A DNA stretch of 35,717 nt from RGIG1668 sp045124495 (GCA_045124495.1 JBGVLX010000111.1:1-35717), one strand, 5' to 3'. Positions 1-9,089 are shown, numbered from the stretch's first letter. The notes: generated from the sequence alone by a model not told the origin. Numbers and translations are program-made.

Positions 1-934
1 CCGCAGCAGGAAGCTGCATAGCCTCTTTACTGTCGCCGTATCTCGCCTTTTGTATCATCTTCGCATCGTGCTCGACCCGTAATCCGATGGCAAAGGATTT
101 TTGAATCATGGGAAGTCCTTTCTTTTGACATAAAAAGAAAGTGTCTCTGGCACTATGACCAATGGCTAACACCAATTTAGAACAAGGTATGGTTTCATTT
201 TCGTTAATAGTAATCTGAGTAATCTTTCCTTCTTGAATCGTAAAATCCGTTACCTTGCTTTCAAATCGTACCTGACCTCCTAAGGAAATAATTTCCTCCC
301 GGATACTTTTTACAATTTTAATTAAAGCGTCTGTACCAACATGAGGTTTGTTCAAATATAAAATTTCTTCCTTTGCTCCATGTTCCACGAAGGTATTTAG
401 AACAAACGTCTGCCTTTTATATTTGTCTTTTACCACTGTATTCAATTTTCCATCCGAAAAAGTTCCGGCGCCACCTTCACCAAACTGAACATTAGAATGC
501 AGGGTAAGCTTTGAGTGTTTCCAAAATTCTTCTACGGTTTTGGTTCTTTTTTCTACAGGTTCCCCCTGTTCTAAGAGAATGGGTTTGGCACCGGCTCTTG
601 CTAGGATTAATCCGCAAAAAAGACCTGCCGGTCCTGCTCCAACAATAACAGGTGAATCCATCTCTTTTTTTAAAAGAGGCATTTGATAATACTCTTCCTT
701 AAAAATTGAAATGTTAGGAGATTTTGTTTTTAAATTTTCTTCTTTTCTTTTTAAAAGACGGACATCTACACTATATATGTATTGTAATCCCTCTCTTTTT
801 CTTGCATCAATTGATTTTTTCGATAATTTATATTCAAATTCATTTTCATTGCACTTTAATTTCTTACAGATTTCATGAACAAGATCCTGTTTCGTATGGG
901 AAACAGGTAATTTAATCTGTGATATTCGTATCAT
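1..934 (-). CDS. COG2509-type FAD-dependent dehydrogenase (3' end cut off by window edge)
   Basis: Only the first 311 or so codons are visible; the frame is open to base 1. The protein begins MIRISQIKLPV, has an N-terminal region of about 90 residues without a nucleotide fold, then a dinucleotide-binding motif PVIVGAGPAGLFCG near residue 95 and a following acidic strand end (LLEQGEP). The later segment VQFGEGGAGTFSDGKLNT is the conserved signature of the COG2509 family of uncharacterised FAD-dependent dehydrogenases. The start is ATG at 932-934 with GGAGG six bases upstream. It overlaps the stop of the upstream flavoprotein in an ATGA arrangement, so translational coupling is likely. Substrate unknown. 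Family assignment is good; the reaction is not known from sequence. Confidence 0.88.
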   Translation of the reverse strand, partial: MIRISQIKLPVSHTKQDLVHEICKKLKCNENEFEYKLSKKSIDARKREGLQYIYSVDVRLLKRKEENLKTKSPNISIFKEEYYQMPLLKKEMDSPVIVGAGPAGLFCGLILARAGAKPILLEQGEPVEKRTKTVEEFWKHSKLTLHSNVQFGEGGAGTFSDGKLNTVVKDKYKRQTFVLNTFVEHGAKEEILYLNKPHVGTDALIKIVKSIREEIISLGGQVRFESKVTDFTIQEGKITQITINENETIPCSKLVLAIGHSARDTFFLCQKKGLPMIQKSFAIGLRVEHDAKMIQKARYGDSKEAMQLPAA

Positions 935-2184
935 ATTTGTGCCTCCTTGGAAATGGATTTTGCTGCTATCATACCGGAAGAAAAAGCCCATTGCAAATTA
1001 TATCCCCCACAGGTACCATCTACATCCACCATTTCTCCTGCAAAATAAAGCCCCTTTATAAGTTTTGATTCCATGGTATCCGGATGAATCTGACCGGTAG
1101 AAACTCCCCCCGCTGTAACCTGGGATTTTGAAAAATCAGCATAATTTATAATTTCTGTCTGGAAATTTTTCATGGAACCACATAGTTTGTTGCATTGCTC
1201 CATGGTCATATCTTTAATCAGTAAGTCTGTTTTTATCTTACAAAACTTCGTAATGGCAAGGGCTAATTTTTGATTAAAAATTCCTTCTAAAGCCTGTGGA
1301 ATTGTTTTATATGGTACAATCCTTTTTAAATACAATAATTTTTCTTTACATTCATCGTAATTCAAATCTGGTATAAAATCAATATGTGCATAGACTCCTT
1401 TTTTTTCCATAAGTCCATATACTGCATATCTGCTAAGGCAAAATACCATTACACCGGAAATACCATAATCTGTAAGTTGTAATTCTCCTTGATTCCATTC
1501 AGTATATGTCCCATCAATTTTTAGGCGAAATTTTGCTTTTACACGAACACCGCTGGTTTCCTTGAAAAAATTTCCCTTGGCATGTAAAGCACACAATGCC
1601 GGTGCTAAGGGAATAATGTTATGACCTAATTCTTTTGCTAACTCTATGGCAGAACCATTGGAACCGAGTTTCTCATTCGATTTACCCCCACCACATAAAA
1701 GAATATAATCTCCAAAATGACACTGGTCCTTGGTAAATACTTCGAATTGATTACTTTTTTTCTTAATTTTTATTACTTCATTTTCACAAAGAATGGGGAT
1801 ATTCTGGTGTTTACATTGTAACAGTAAAACCTCTAGTACAGTGCTTGCTTGTCCGGATTTCGGGTAATAATATCCATTGTTTTCCACCACAAAAAGTCCT
1901 AAGCTTTCGAAAAAACTTAGAACATTTTTATAATCAAATTTATGGATGATATGATATGCAAACTCACTATTTTCACCACGGTAAGTATTCTTATCATAAA
2001 AGGAATTTGTTAAATTACACTTTCCATTTCCGGTTGCAAGAATTTTTTTCCCTGGACGATCCATTCTTTCTAAAACCAGAACATCCAAACCATTTTTTTT
2101 TGCCTCAATGGCAGCTAAAAGCCCCGCTGCCCCGGCACCAACAATAATGAGTTTCTTTTTTATTCTACTATAATTTTTCTTCAT
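931..2184 (-). CDS. HI0933/BaiN-family NAD(P)/FAD-dependent oxidoreductase
   Basis: A 417-aa flavoprotein. The N-terminus has the Rossmann FAD motif KLIIVGAGAAGLLAA (residues about 11-25) followed by the family signature PGKKILATGNGKCNLTN. The C-terminus has TAGGVSTGQI and then GLYFAGEMVDVDGTCGGYNLQWAFSSG, the second FAD contact typical of the HI0933 (YhiN, COG2081) family. Length fits the family. Members are usually annotated only as aminoacetone oxidase-like or BaiN-like, and the physiological substrate is generally unknown, so I give no gene symbol. The start ATG at 2184 has AGGGG about six bases upstream. The gene lies 11 bp after the small membrane-protein gene and overlaps the COG2509 gene by 4 bp, so the three are probably one transcript. 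Confidence 0.92.
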   Translation of the reverse strand: MKKNYSRIKKKLIIVGAGAAGLLAAIEAKKNGLDVLVLERMDRPGKKILATGNGKCNLTNSFYDKNTYRGENSEFAYHIIHKFDYKNVLSFFESLGLFVVENNGYYYPKSGQASTVLEVLLLQCKHQNIPILCENEVIKIKKKSNQFEVFTKDQCHFGDYILLCGGGKSNEKLGSNGSAIELAKELGHNIIPLAPALCALHAKGNFFKETSGVRVKAKFRLKIDGTYTEWNQGELQLTDYGISGVMVFCLSRYAVYGLMEKKGVYAHIDFIPDLNYDECKEKLLYLKRIVPYKTIPQALEGIFNQKLALAITKFCKIKTDLLIKDMTMEQCNKLCGSMKNFQTEIINYADFSKSQVTAGGVSTGQIHPDTMESKLIKGLYFAGEMVDVDGTCGGYNLQWAFSSGMIAAKSISKEAQI

Positions 2185-2195
2185 TTGTACCCCTA

Positions 2196-2633
2196 TCAGC
2201 TGGAATAAGATTCTAGAAAATGATATAATTCTTCTTCTCCGTTTAAAAAGAATCCATCACTTAATTTTGCCCTTAATTCAAGCGGTAATTCATTTGTGTC
2301 AATATTGGTGTATTCATACACTGTTTTCTTATCTTCCAAATATACAATCATTCTGTTTTGATATACAGCAACAAAAAATCTTGGTGTTTCTAATCCGGAT
2401 TTTGTTCCATTTAATTCTTTCGCTTTCGTTTCAAAATTTATTGTAACCGTGGAGGATGCCGGATTTTCGTTATTTTCCGTGATATTCCTTGATGTAATGG
2501 CTTTATTGTTTACCATATCCTTATCATCATTTTTAGATTGAATATGACGATATAAATCCATTCCTAAAACCAACAAAAAAATGAGCGCAAAAATAATATA
2601 TATGCATCTTCTTAATCTTCTTTTTTTATACAT
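2196..2633 (-). CDS. Small membrane-anchored protein, possibly BofC-like C-terminal domain
   Basis: A 145-aa protein with a basic N-terminus (YKKRRLRR), one hydrophobic segment at residues 10-27 and a predicted extracytoplasmic remainder. A low-complexity Asn/Ser/Thr stretch (residues 33-65) precedes a compact domain with RFFVAVYQNRMIVYLEDKKT, a TNELP motif and the ending FLESYSS. I recall this C-terminal pattern from small Clostridia proteins carrying a BofC-C-like domain, but I cannot verify that here. The start ATG is preceded by GGAAG at about ten bases. It lies downstream of the SpoVB/MurJ-type flippase gene, so an envelope or sporulation role is possible. Function is not established from sequence. 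Confidence 0.7.
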   Translation of the reverse strand: MYKKRRLRRCIYIIFALIFLLVLGMDLYRHIQSKNDDKDMVNNKAITSRNITENNENPASSTVTINFETKAKELNGTKSGLETPRFFVAVYQNRMIVYLEDKKTVYEYTNIDTNELPLELRAKLSDGFFLNGEEELYHFLESYSS

Positions 2634-2732
2634 AGGGCTCTTACTTCCTTTTTCTTAACCTTATTTTTCACTGATTCATATAAATTTTCATATTTTTCAG
2701 TATGTCCAATAAAGCTAAGAACCATACAAAAT

Positions 2733-4361
2733 TTAAGAAAGTAAACCAATTTTTTTACAAACAGATACGATTTTTCTTCCTTTTGGGAAATCACTAATTT
2801 CTTGTTCTGACAGACCACCTAATAAAAGAATTAGTACGAAATAAGTAACTATACCAACTAAAATAGACAGTATCACAGAAACTAAATTAGAATGGAATGC
2901 CAAAAAAGAAAGCTGGTAAATTCCGAATACCATAATTCCCATGCCAACGGACGAAACAAGTGGAACCACAAATGTATTTTTCTTTTCCTGTTTATAATTT
3001 AAATATTTTTTTAATGCAATGAAATTCAATATTGTGTTATTTGCTCCAAAAATAAACATAGATACAATCAATCCATAAACAGACCATTCAAAATATCGCA
3101 AAACAATATAAGTAGTTAATACATATAATACCAATGATATGGCACAATGCTTCATCGGAACAAACAAACGGTCTATTCCCTGTAACACAGAGGTTGTTAT
3201 GGATGAAAGAGAATACACAATGATGGTACTAGAACCAAATAACAGTAAATTAGATGCAAGCTTACTAGAATCATGAAAAATCAACTGCATCACAGGACCT
3301 GCCAAAACAGCCATTCCAACCATACAAGGTAATGCTATCATGGAAACAAATTTAATAACAGCACCTGCCTTTTTTCTTGTTTCAGTCAAATCATTTTTTG
3401 CAAAAGAGACAGAAACAGTTGGTATCATGGAGCTGGCCAATGCTGTAGCAATTCCGGTAGGCAAGGAAACAAAAATGGAATATTTTCCGGCATAAACACC
3501 ATGCATTTGTTTTACTAAAGTTTCATCATATCCCAAATTGGAAGTGATAGAAAAAAACATTTTATTTTCTATATAATTTGTACAATTGTTTAATACCGCA
3601 CCTAAAATCACAGGAGTAACAGTAATAATTAAAATACGAAAAATCATCCCATAAGACAAGATATCTGTTGTTTTATCTCTCTTTATTTTTTTAATTCTTA
3701 TTTTACGATAGAGTAAAAAAACAAAGAGCATAAAAAGCAGTCCGGCCACCACACCAGCACCGGTTCCAAGAACCCCACCGGCAGCACCATATATGGAAAC
3801 ATTATCATAATCTTTCGCAGCTTTAAAAGAACGTACTAAAAGATAAGCTGCAAGCACTGAGATAACCGCATTTATGATTTGCTCTATAATTTGGGATATG
3901 GAAGTCGGTATCATGGTCTGATGTCCTTGAAAATATCCACGAAAAACACTTAGTACTGCACTTAAAAAAATGGTTGGAGCCAATAATCTAAGCGGAAGTA
4001 CGCTACTTGCGTTTGGAGCAATGGAAGGAGCAAAAACATAACATAGAATGGCAGCTAAACCTCCCACTACCACAGCATAAAGCAGCGAAGCCTTAAAAAT
4101 ACGATCTGCATTTTTATATTCTTTATTATCCAAACGTACACTAATGTTTTTGGAAATCGCCAAAGGCAGACTGTAAGAAGATACAATCAGAATAATACTG
4201 TATGCATTATACGCATTTGCATAGGTACTAATTCCCTCATCCCCAATAATATTGGTAAGGGGAATTCTATATATAACACCGATCAGTCTCACAAAAATAG
4301 CAGCAATTGCTAATATGGAACCTTGAATCAGAAAATTATTTTTCGTTTTTTTTGCACTCAT
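2733..4361 (-). CDS. SpoVB/MurJ (YtgP)-type polysaccharide or lipid flippase
   Basis: A 542-aa integral membrane protein with about 14 hydrophobic segments and no soluble domain, typical of the MOP-superfamily flippases in Firmicutes. The N-terminal half has the family pattern FVRLIGVIYRIPLTNIIGDEG, followed by SYSLPLAISK and FRGYFQGHQTM, which match SpoVB and YtgP/MurJ proteins. These move lipid-linked cell-wall precursors across the membrane; SpoVB acts in spore cortex formation and YtgP in vegetative wall synthesis, and sequence reading alone does not separate them. The start ATG has AAAGGAG at nine bases, and a promoter-like pair lies at 4384-4413. The C-terminus is Lys-rich. Flippase family is firm; paralogue identity is open. 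Confidence 0.9.
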   Translation of the reverse strand: MSAKKTKNNFLIQGSILAIAAIFVRLIGVIYRIPLTNIIGDEGISTYANAYNAYSIILIVSSYSLPLAISKNISVRLDNKEYKNADRIFKASLLYAVVVGGLAAILCYVFAPSIAPNASSVLPLRLLAPTIFLSAVLSVFRGYFQGHQTMIPTSISQIIEQIINAVISVLAAYLLVRSFKAAKDYDNVSIYGAAGGVLGTGAGVVAGLLFMLFVFLLYRKIRIKKIKRDKTTDILSYGMIFRILIITVTPVILGAVLNNCTNYIENKMFFSITSNLGYDETLVKQMHGVYAGKYSIFVSLPTGIATALASSMIPTVSVSFAKNDLTETRKKAGAVIKFVSMIALPCMVGMAVLAGPVMQLIFHDSSKLASNLLLFGSSTIIVYSLSSITTSVLQGIDRLFVPMKHCAISLVLYVLTTYIVLRYFEWSVYGLIVSMFIFGANNTILNFIALKKYLNYKQEKKNTFVVPLVSSVGMGIMVFGIYQLSFLAFHSNLVSVILSILVGIVTYFVLILLLGGLSEQEISDFPKGRKIVSVCKKIGLLS

Positions 4362-4383
4362 TAAGAGAACTCCTTTGTAATAA

Positions 4384-4413
4384 ATTATGTGGCGGATATA
4401 CCCATCACGTCAA
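4384..4413 (-). promoter_or_regulatory. Candidate sigma-A promoter for the flippase gene
   Basis: On the minus strand TTGACG (4408-4413) is separated by 18 bp from CATAAT (4384-4389). This lies in the gap between cdd and the flippase gene, 23 bp before the flippase start. Both hexamers match five of six consensus positions. No terminator is visible after cdd, so read-through is also possible. Confidence 0.5.
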
Positions 4414-4449
4414 TTGAGCTATGAACCATTTTGGATTTCTGATACTTAG

Positions 4450-4842
4450 CTATAACTTAAACGGAAGTGGTAAAAAATCTTTTAATTTGAATTTTTTTAT
4501 AGTCGAATGATCCGATAAAATAATTTCCAGTTCATCATTAAATTCCTGCATTACCTGCAGGCACATCCCACATGGAACAGGAAATCTGTCCTCTGAACAA
4601 CAGATGGCAATTTTAACAAATTCCCGTTCCCCATTTGCAACTGCTTGAAAAATGGCATTTCGTTCTGCACAAATTGTTGCACCATAAGAAGAATTTTCTA
4701 CATTACATCCGGTATAAACGGTTCCATTTGCGGTGAGCAATGCAGCACCGACCTGAAATTTAGAATATGGTGAGTAAGCATTTTTCATTACTTCTTTTGC
4801 ATAATTCATTAATACCTCATCATAATTAATTGTATTTCTCAT
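4450..4842 (-). CDS. cdd: Cytidine deaminase
   Basis: A 130-aa zinc enzyme that deaminates cytidine and deoxycytidine in pyrimidine salvage. The active-site motif is GATICAERNAIF (Cys as zinc ligand, Glu as proton shuttle), and the second zinc pair is in PCGMCLQVM. The early SPYSKFQVGAAL segment and the TGCNVENSSYG segment are also family hallmarks. I place the start at ATG 4840-4842: AAAGGG sits seven to eight bases upstream, and the alternative GTG at 4849-4851 lies inside that ribosome binding site. In many Firmicutes cdd lies next to ybeY, dgkA and era; here it follows a DUF3048 gene and neither dgkA nor era is present. Confidence 0.96.
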   Translation of the reverse strand: MRNTINYDEVLMNYAKEVMKNAYSPYSKFQVGAALLTANGTVYTGCNVENSSYGATICAERNAIFQAVANGEREFVKIAICCSEDRFPVPCGMCLQVMQEFNDELEIILSDHSTIKKFKLKDFLPLPFKL

Positions 4843-4854
4843 TATTTTCACCCT

Positions 4855-5952
4855 TTATTGAATGTTGATGTTACTTTCCTGATTCATCGGGAAAATAGCA
4901 ATCCATGTTTTACCCGGATTTAAAGATAACTCAGTTCCGTCTTCCAGATAATACCTGGTAATAGCCGTTTCACTTGTTTTTTTCCATGTAATTTTAACAT
5001 ATTTTCCATTTGTAACATAGTAACCGGTACCACTGCCAACCATATCCATCGCCTGGTGTCCTGCGGAATCTAAAGCATATTCAGTTACTACCTGAATGAT
5101 GATATTTTTATAGGATAATTGATTTCCTGTCAAATCATCAATCTGAGCAGAATTATATTGAAATCTGTCATATGTTTTTGTAGTTTCATTGTATGTAAAA
5201 TAAGGCTTTTGGTAAGTTGAAAATGGAGTGCTGACAGTAATGGCAGATTCTCCCTTTGCTAACTCCGTATCATTTTCATAAAAATGAAATTTTGCATCAG
5301 ATGTAGCAGCTTTTGTAGAACGATAACCATAGGAAGTAATACCGGAAGCAAGGGTATCGCTGTTAATATAGGCATTGTGCGGTGCCACTCTGCTACTGTC
5401 ACGATAAAATACCAGACTGTCATTCATACCATCAATATCATCTAAATTATAGTGTGCTATCTTTTCATATCCATCCTCACTACCACCATAATGAATATAA
5501 ATAGCATCATATTCCGCTGTTACAATTCCATATGCCATTCTGGCACTTCTGACCGGACCAATTTTTGCAAGGTCATCATAATCTGTATAGATTGCCAAGA
5601 GACGGGTAATGCCCCCTTCTACTAACATTTCGTAAACAACATCAGCCTGTCCGATTCCGGATTGTGGCATAGCCTCTTTGATATTATTTATCATAACTGC
5701 AACTGGCCGGTGATTATTTTCCTCCGGAGTTACCATAAGACCAGTATAATCATGTTGTGTCAACAAATCATTCGGTTCCGTTACATCAACATTTCCCTCT
5801 TCAATATCCGGTTTCGATGATACTTCTACTTTTGGACTGTCTGTTACTATCTCAATTTCTTTGCTTTCTTTATCCTTTCCACAAGCCGTTAATACTCCTG
5901 CGAGTAAAACAGCGGAAATAGTATATTTAATTAGTTTTGGTGATTTTATCAT
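4855..5952 (-). CDS. DUF3048 (YerB-like) lipoprotein
   Basis: A 365-aa exported protein. The start is ATG at 5950-5952 with AAGGAG at seven bases; the longer frame to 6033 would run into ybeY without a ribosome binding site. The N-terminus is a lipoprotein signal: basic MIKSPKLIKY, a hydrophobic core, then the lipobox LTAC, so the mature protein starts with Cys and is membrane-anchored. After a Glu/Lys/Ser-rich linker the conserved domain begins around VTPEENNHRPVAVMINN, followed by SGIGQADVVYEMLVEGGITR and KIGPVRSAR, the DUF3048 pattern seen in Bacillus YerB. The biochemical role of the family is unknown to me. The gene follows ybeY by 10 bp and is probably co-transcribed with it. Confidence 0.88.
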   Translation of the reverse strand: MIKSPKLIKYTISAVLLAGVLTACGKDKESKEIEIVTDSPKVEVSSKPDIEEGNVDVTEPNDLLTQHDYTGLMVTPEENNHRPVAVMINNIKEAMPQSGIGQADVVYEMLVEGGITRLLAIYTDYDDLAKIGPVRSARMAYGIVTAEYDAIYIHYGGSEDGYEKIAHYNLDDIDGMNDSLVFYRDSSRVAPHNAYINSDTLASGITSYGYRSTKAATSDAKFHFYENDTELAKGESAITVSTPFSTYQKPYFTYNETTKTYDRFQYNSAQIDDLTGNQLSYKNIIIQVVTEYALDSAGHQAMDMVGSGTGYYVTNGKYVKITWKKTSETAITRYYLEDGTELSLNPGKTWIAIFPMNQESNINIQ

Positions 5953-5962
5953 TTTTATCTCC

Positions 5963-6466
5963 TTAATCTCTTCTATAGTTTTTATTTTGAAGAATTTCTT
6001 CCTGCATTTGTTCCATTTCAACCCGTTCCTCATCCTTTACATGATCAAAGCCGAATAAATGCAACATGCTGTGGGCAACTAAAAAAGCTAGTTCTCTTTT
6101 TTCGCTATGATTATATTCTTTTGCCTGTTCTCTTACTTTTTCAAGAGAAATCATAATATCACCCAGTAACAATTCTCCAGTGTCTGAATTAAAGTTATAA
6201 ATTTCCTCTTCTCTTTCTAAAAAAGAAAAATCTCCTGCAGTTTCATAATCCAACATTGGAAAAGAAAGTACATCTGTAGGTGCATCAATCTCTCTTTGTT
6301 CCAGATTAACCTGATGAATTCCTTCGTTATCTGATAAAACAACATTTAACTCAATTTCATAAGGACACTTCATATAATCCAAAGCTTCATTTACAATCTC
6401 ATCAATAATTTTCTCATAATCAAGATCCAAATCAAAGTCTGTTTCTTTTTCAATCTGAATATTCAT
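5963..6466 (-). CDS. ybeY: Endoribonuclease YbeY (16S rRNA maturation factor)
   Basis: A 167-aa metalloprotein of the UPF0054 family, which acts in 16S rRNA 3'-end maturation and ribosome quality control. The zinc site is clear: AHSMLHLFGFDHV supplies the HxxxHxxxxxH triad. Upstream lie the conserved TDVLSFPM segment and LGDIMISLEKV. I prefer the ATG at 6464-6466 (MNIQIEKE) because AGGT lies eight bases upstream, while the longer start at 6487 has no ribosome binding site. It follows phoH, as in many Firmicutes. A Glu-rich insertion (about residues 77-95) between the DVLSFP and LGDI motifs is typical of clostridial members. Confidence 0.95.
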   Translation of the reverse strand: MNIQIEKETDFDLDLDYEKIIDEIVNEALDYMKCPYEIELNVVLSDNEGIHQVNLEQREIDAPTDVLSFPMLDYETAGDFSFLEREEEIYNFNSDTGELLLGDIMISLEKVREQAKEYNHSEKRELAFLVAHSMLHLFGFDHVKDEERVEMEQMQEEILQNKNYRRD

Positions 6467-6559
6467 CTTAATACCTGTGCATTTCACAAATTTACATGCC
6501 GGACTACCTAAACTAATAGGTTGAAAGAATGCGTAATTTGCACTTTCCTTTCATTAGAA

Positions 6560-7558
6560 TTATTTTTTCTCTTTTCTGTTTGTATTTTTATTATATTGTT
6601 GCCTGCTTTGTTTTTTCTCATAATCATCATATGCAGTTACGATTTTTTGTACCAACGGATGACGAACTACATCTTTATTGGATAAATGACATATTCCGAT
6701 TTCTGAAATATTACCAAGGACTTTCACCGCTTCTTCTAAACCAGATTTCACATCCTTAGGGATATCCTTCTGGGTTAAATCCCCTGTAATAATCGCTTTT
6801 GAGCCAAATCCAATTCTGGTTAAGAACATCTTCATCTGAGCAGGCGTAGTATTCTGGGCTTCATCCAATACAATAAAGGCATGATCCAAAGTACGTCCCC
6901 TCATATAGGCCAATGGGGCTACTTCGATTAATCCCTTTTCCATATTCTTAAGAAAAGTATCCGCACCCATAATTTCGTATAATGCATCATATAGTGGTCT
7001 TAAATAAGGATCCACCTTGCTTTGTAAATCTCCGGGAAGAAATCCTAGCTTTTCACCGGCTTCAATGGCAGGCCGGGTCATAATAATGCGGTTCACTTCA
7101 TTATTCTTAAAAGCCTGAATTGCCATCGCCATAGCAAGAAAGGTCTTACCGGTTCCTGCAGGACCAATGCCAAATACAATCATCTTATCCATAATGGATT
7201 TAATGTAATCTTTTTGACCAATGGTTTTAGGTTTAATGGGTTTTCCCTGAATCGTATGGCAAATAATGTCTTTATCCAACTCCAGAATTTCCTGTGTTTT
7301 ATCTTGAAAACAAAGTGAAATGGCATAATCTACATTTTGTTCTGCAACGGTGACTCCTCTTTGGGAGAGCAGAATTAAATTCGTAATTACATCCAAGGCT
7401 TTATTTACTTCCATCTCCGAACCAATTATTTTTAACTTATCTTCTCTTAAAATTAATGTCACATGAAAAGTCTGCTCAATTTTCTTCATATAACTGTCAT
7501 ACTGACCAAATACATTTTGAGCATGTTCTAATGGTACTACAATACTTTTTTCGTACAT
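6560..7558 (-). CDS. phoH: PhoH family ATPase
   Basis: A 332-aa cytoplasmic ATPase. The P-loop is GIGPAGTGKTFLA, the Walker B region is AFIVLDEAQNTTP, and the later SKAIITGDLTQKD motif is a PhoH hallmark. The N-terminal 110 residues form the KH-like region found in long PhoH proteins encoded beside ybeY. The role is thought to involve RNA metabolism, but the substrate is not settled. I choose ATG at 7556-7558, with GGAGG ten bases upstream; the TTG at 7565-7567 would be one base from that site. The ribosome binding site lies inside the last codons of yqfD, implying translational coupling. Confidence 0.95.
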   Translation of the reverse strand: MYEKSIVVPLEHAQNVFGQYDSYMKKIEQTFHVTLILREDKLKIIGSEMEVNKALDVITNLILLSQRGVTVAEQNVDYAISLCFQDKTQEILELDKDIICHTIQGKPIKPKTIGQKDYIKSIMDKMIVFGIGPAGTGKTFLAMAMAIQAFKNNEVNRIIMTRPAIEAGEKLGFLPGDLQSKVDPYLRPLYDALYEIMGADTFLKNMEKGLIEVAPLAYMRGRTLDHAFIVLDEAQNTTPAQMKMFLTRIGFGSKAIITGDLTQKDIPKDVKSGLEEAVKVLGNISEIGICHLSNKDVVRHPLVQKIVTAYDDYEKKQSRQQYNKNTNRKEKK

Positions 7559-7563
7559 GTAGT

Positions 7564-8769
7564 TCAATCCTCCATTTGTTCTGTTTTTTCCTGATATAAT
7601 CCAATACGTTCAACTACGACAAAATTACCTTTTGCGTAACAGACACCATTTTCAATATATATTTTAACATTATTTTCTAAAATTACTACCCCTTTTTCAA
7701 TTAAATTATCCTGATATTCCGAAATCCTCTCTTCCATAATGAAAATGGCTTCTTCCTCACTATAATTCACCAGTTTTGGTACGTACTCTATTTTTTGATT
7801 TTTAATAAAAAATAAAGGTAAATATAGATTTTCTCCCACTCTCAAAGAAATTTCTTCACTGGTTTCAATCTGATTTGTATAATTTTTCTTTGGAGTATAA
7901 GGAGTGTATGTTTTTCCAAATAATGAAATAGAATAGTAAGTTTTCTTTTCTTTGGTTTCTTCTTTTTCATAATGAGACAAAGAAACATAGTCATCATATA
8001 TAATTTCAGTTTTTCCGTAAACATCACCATCTGCACAGATATAATTGGTTTCTAAAATTTCGTTATAATCATCATATATGTAAATTGTTCCCGAAATAAG
8101 GACATCCCCCTTTTTTACCTGGGCATCTTTTTTGATTAATGGAGTGCCGTTACGGGTGATAATGGAAGAAACTACAGCATCTTTAGCTGCTACAACATCT
8201 CCGGGATTCGTTTGATTTTTCGTTTCTGCAGCAGGAATGGTCTCACGGATATGGACAATTAACTGAGTACCTTTTAACTCACAATTAATCCAGGCAATTT
8301 CTTCAAAATATTTTCGCAATTCCTTTTCTAATGCTTCGCAGTTAATCTCGTTTTTTCTAGTTCCTAAATCCACATAATTCTCTTTTATATAGGTTACTAA
8401 CTGCTCTTTTGTATAATTGCTTTCTCCATCGATATGAATATCCCAGATAAATAAAGTCAAATAGTAAACAAAACAAGTACAGAGTAAAAAACCTAAAATA
8501 AAGGTTTTTCTCTTTCTATACCGGAAACTAATCCGAAAACATCCATATTTTTCTAATATTTTCATTTTTGTTTCGGTTTTTCTTAACAAGTTTTTTATCT
8601 GAAACACATCATTTTTATACATATAGGCTTCATAACCATGTTCCACCGGGACAATGTCCCATAAAGAAATTCCATTATTCTTCAGTAAGGTAAGAAGACG
8701 ATTGGTGTGTTCGCCTGTTAGTGTTATCTTAACGTAACCTAAACACCATTTTACTAATTTTTTTGCCAT
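7564..8769 (-). CDS. yqfD: Sporulation protein YqfD
   Basis: A 401-aa protein with an N-terminal cytoplasmic segment (LVKWCLGYVKITLTGEH, and the Trp-Asp-Ile-Val-Pro motif near residue 38), one transmembrane segment at residues 88-108, and a large extracytoplasmic part with a conserved CEALEKELRKYFEEIAWINCELKGT region and an IREXXP-type motif. This order matches the YqfD family found only in spore formers. In Bacillus yqfC and yqfD belong to the mother-cell sigma-E regulon. The start ATG has AGGTGG at five bases, 9 bp after yqfC. The biochemical role is unknown. Yqf gene order supports the assignment. Confidence 0.93.
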   Translation of the reverse strand: MAKKLVKWCLGYVKITLTGEHTNRLLTLLKNNGISLWDIVPVEHGYEAYMYKNDVFQIKNLLRKTETKMKILEKYGCFRISFRYRKRKTFILGFLLCTCFVYYLTLFIWDIHIDGESNYTKEQLVTYIKENYVDLGTRKNEINCEALEKELRKYFEEIAWINCELKGTQLIVHIRETIPAAETKNQTNPGDVVAAKDAVVSSIITRNGTPLIKKDAQVKKGDVLISGTIYIYDDYNEILETNYICADGDVYGKTEIIYDDYVSLSHYEKEETKEKKTYYSISLFGKTYTPYTPKKNYTNQIETSEEISLRVGENLYLPLFFIKNQKIEYVPKLVNYSEEEAIFIMEERISEYQDNLIEKGVVILENNVKIYIENGVCYAKGNFVVVERIGLYQEKTEQMED

Positions 8770-8778
8770 AAGTCCACC

Positions 8779-9063
8779 TTACGATACAAATTCAATTGAA
8801 AAAATTTTTCCACATATTTTCATGTCATCCTGATTAAAATACTCGATTCTGAGATTCTTTCCCTTCAAAATGACTTGATAATGCTTTGCCTGTATCACAA
8901 TTTTATTTTCGTGATATAATGTAATTCCTTTATAATTTTCAATAAAAACCTTACTTGTGCCTTCAATGGTAAGAATTGTACTACTTAATAAAACATCCTG
9001 CGGCAAAGACAAAGAATCACTGATTTTTTCCACCGCTCTTAGAGGTTCTTTCTTCTCTATCAT
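8779..9063 (-). CDS. yqfC: Sporulation protein YqfC
   Basis: A 94-aa protein lacking a signal peptide or membrane segment. It has the pattern SLPQDVLLSSTILTIEGTSKVFIENYKGI and a later Lys-rich beta-strand segment (LKGKNLRIEYF), typical of the YabP/YqfC family of sporulation proteins. The start ATG has GGAG seven bases upstream. It heads the yqfC-yqfD-phoH-ybeY series and has a sigma-E-like promoter 27 to 55 bases upstream. Expected expression is in the mother cell during sporulation (from the family and the promoter; not shown by sequence alone). Confidence 0.93.
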   Translation of the reverse strand: MIEKKEPLRAVEKISDSLSLPQDVLLSSTILTIEGTSKVFIENYKGITLYHENKIVIQAKHYQVILKGKNLRIEYFNQDDMKICGKIFSIEFVS

Positions 9064-9089
9064 ACAGTTTCTCCATAAGGTCTCTTAAT

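Noticed and set aside
2612..2818. 68-codon minus-strand frame between the flippase and the small membrane protein
   Set aside because: Its first part overlaps the flippase C-terminus in another frame, no ribosome binding site precedes either Met, and the rest of the gap is just AT-rich spacer.
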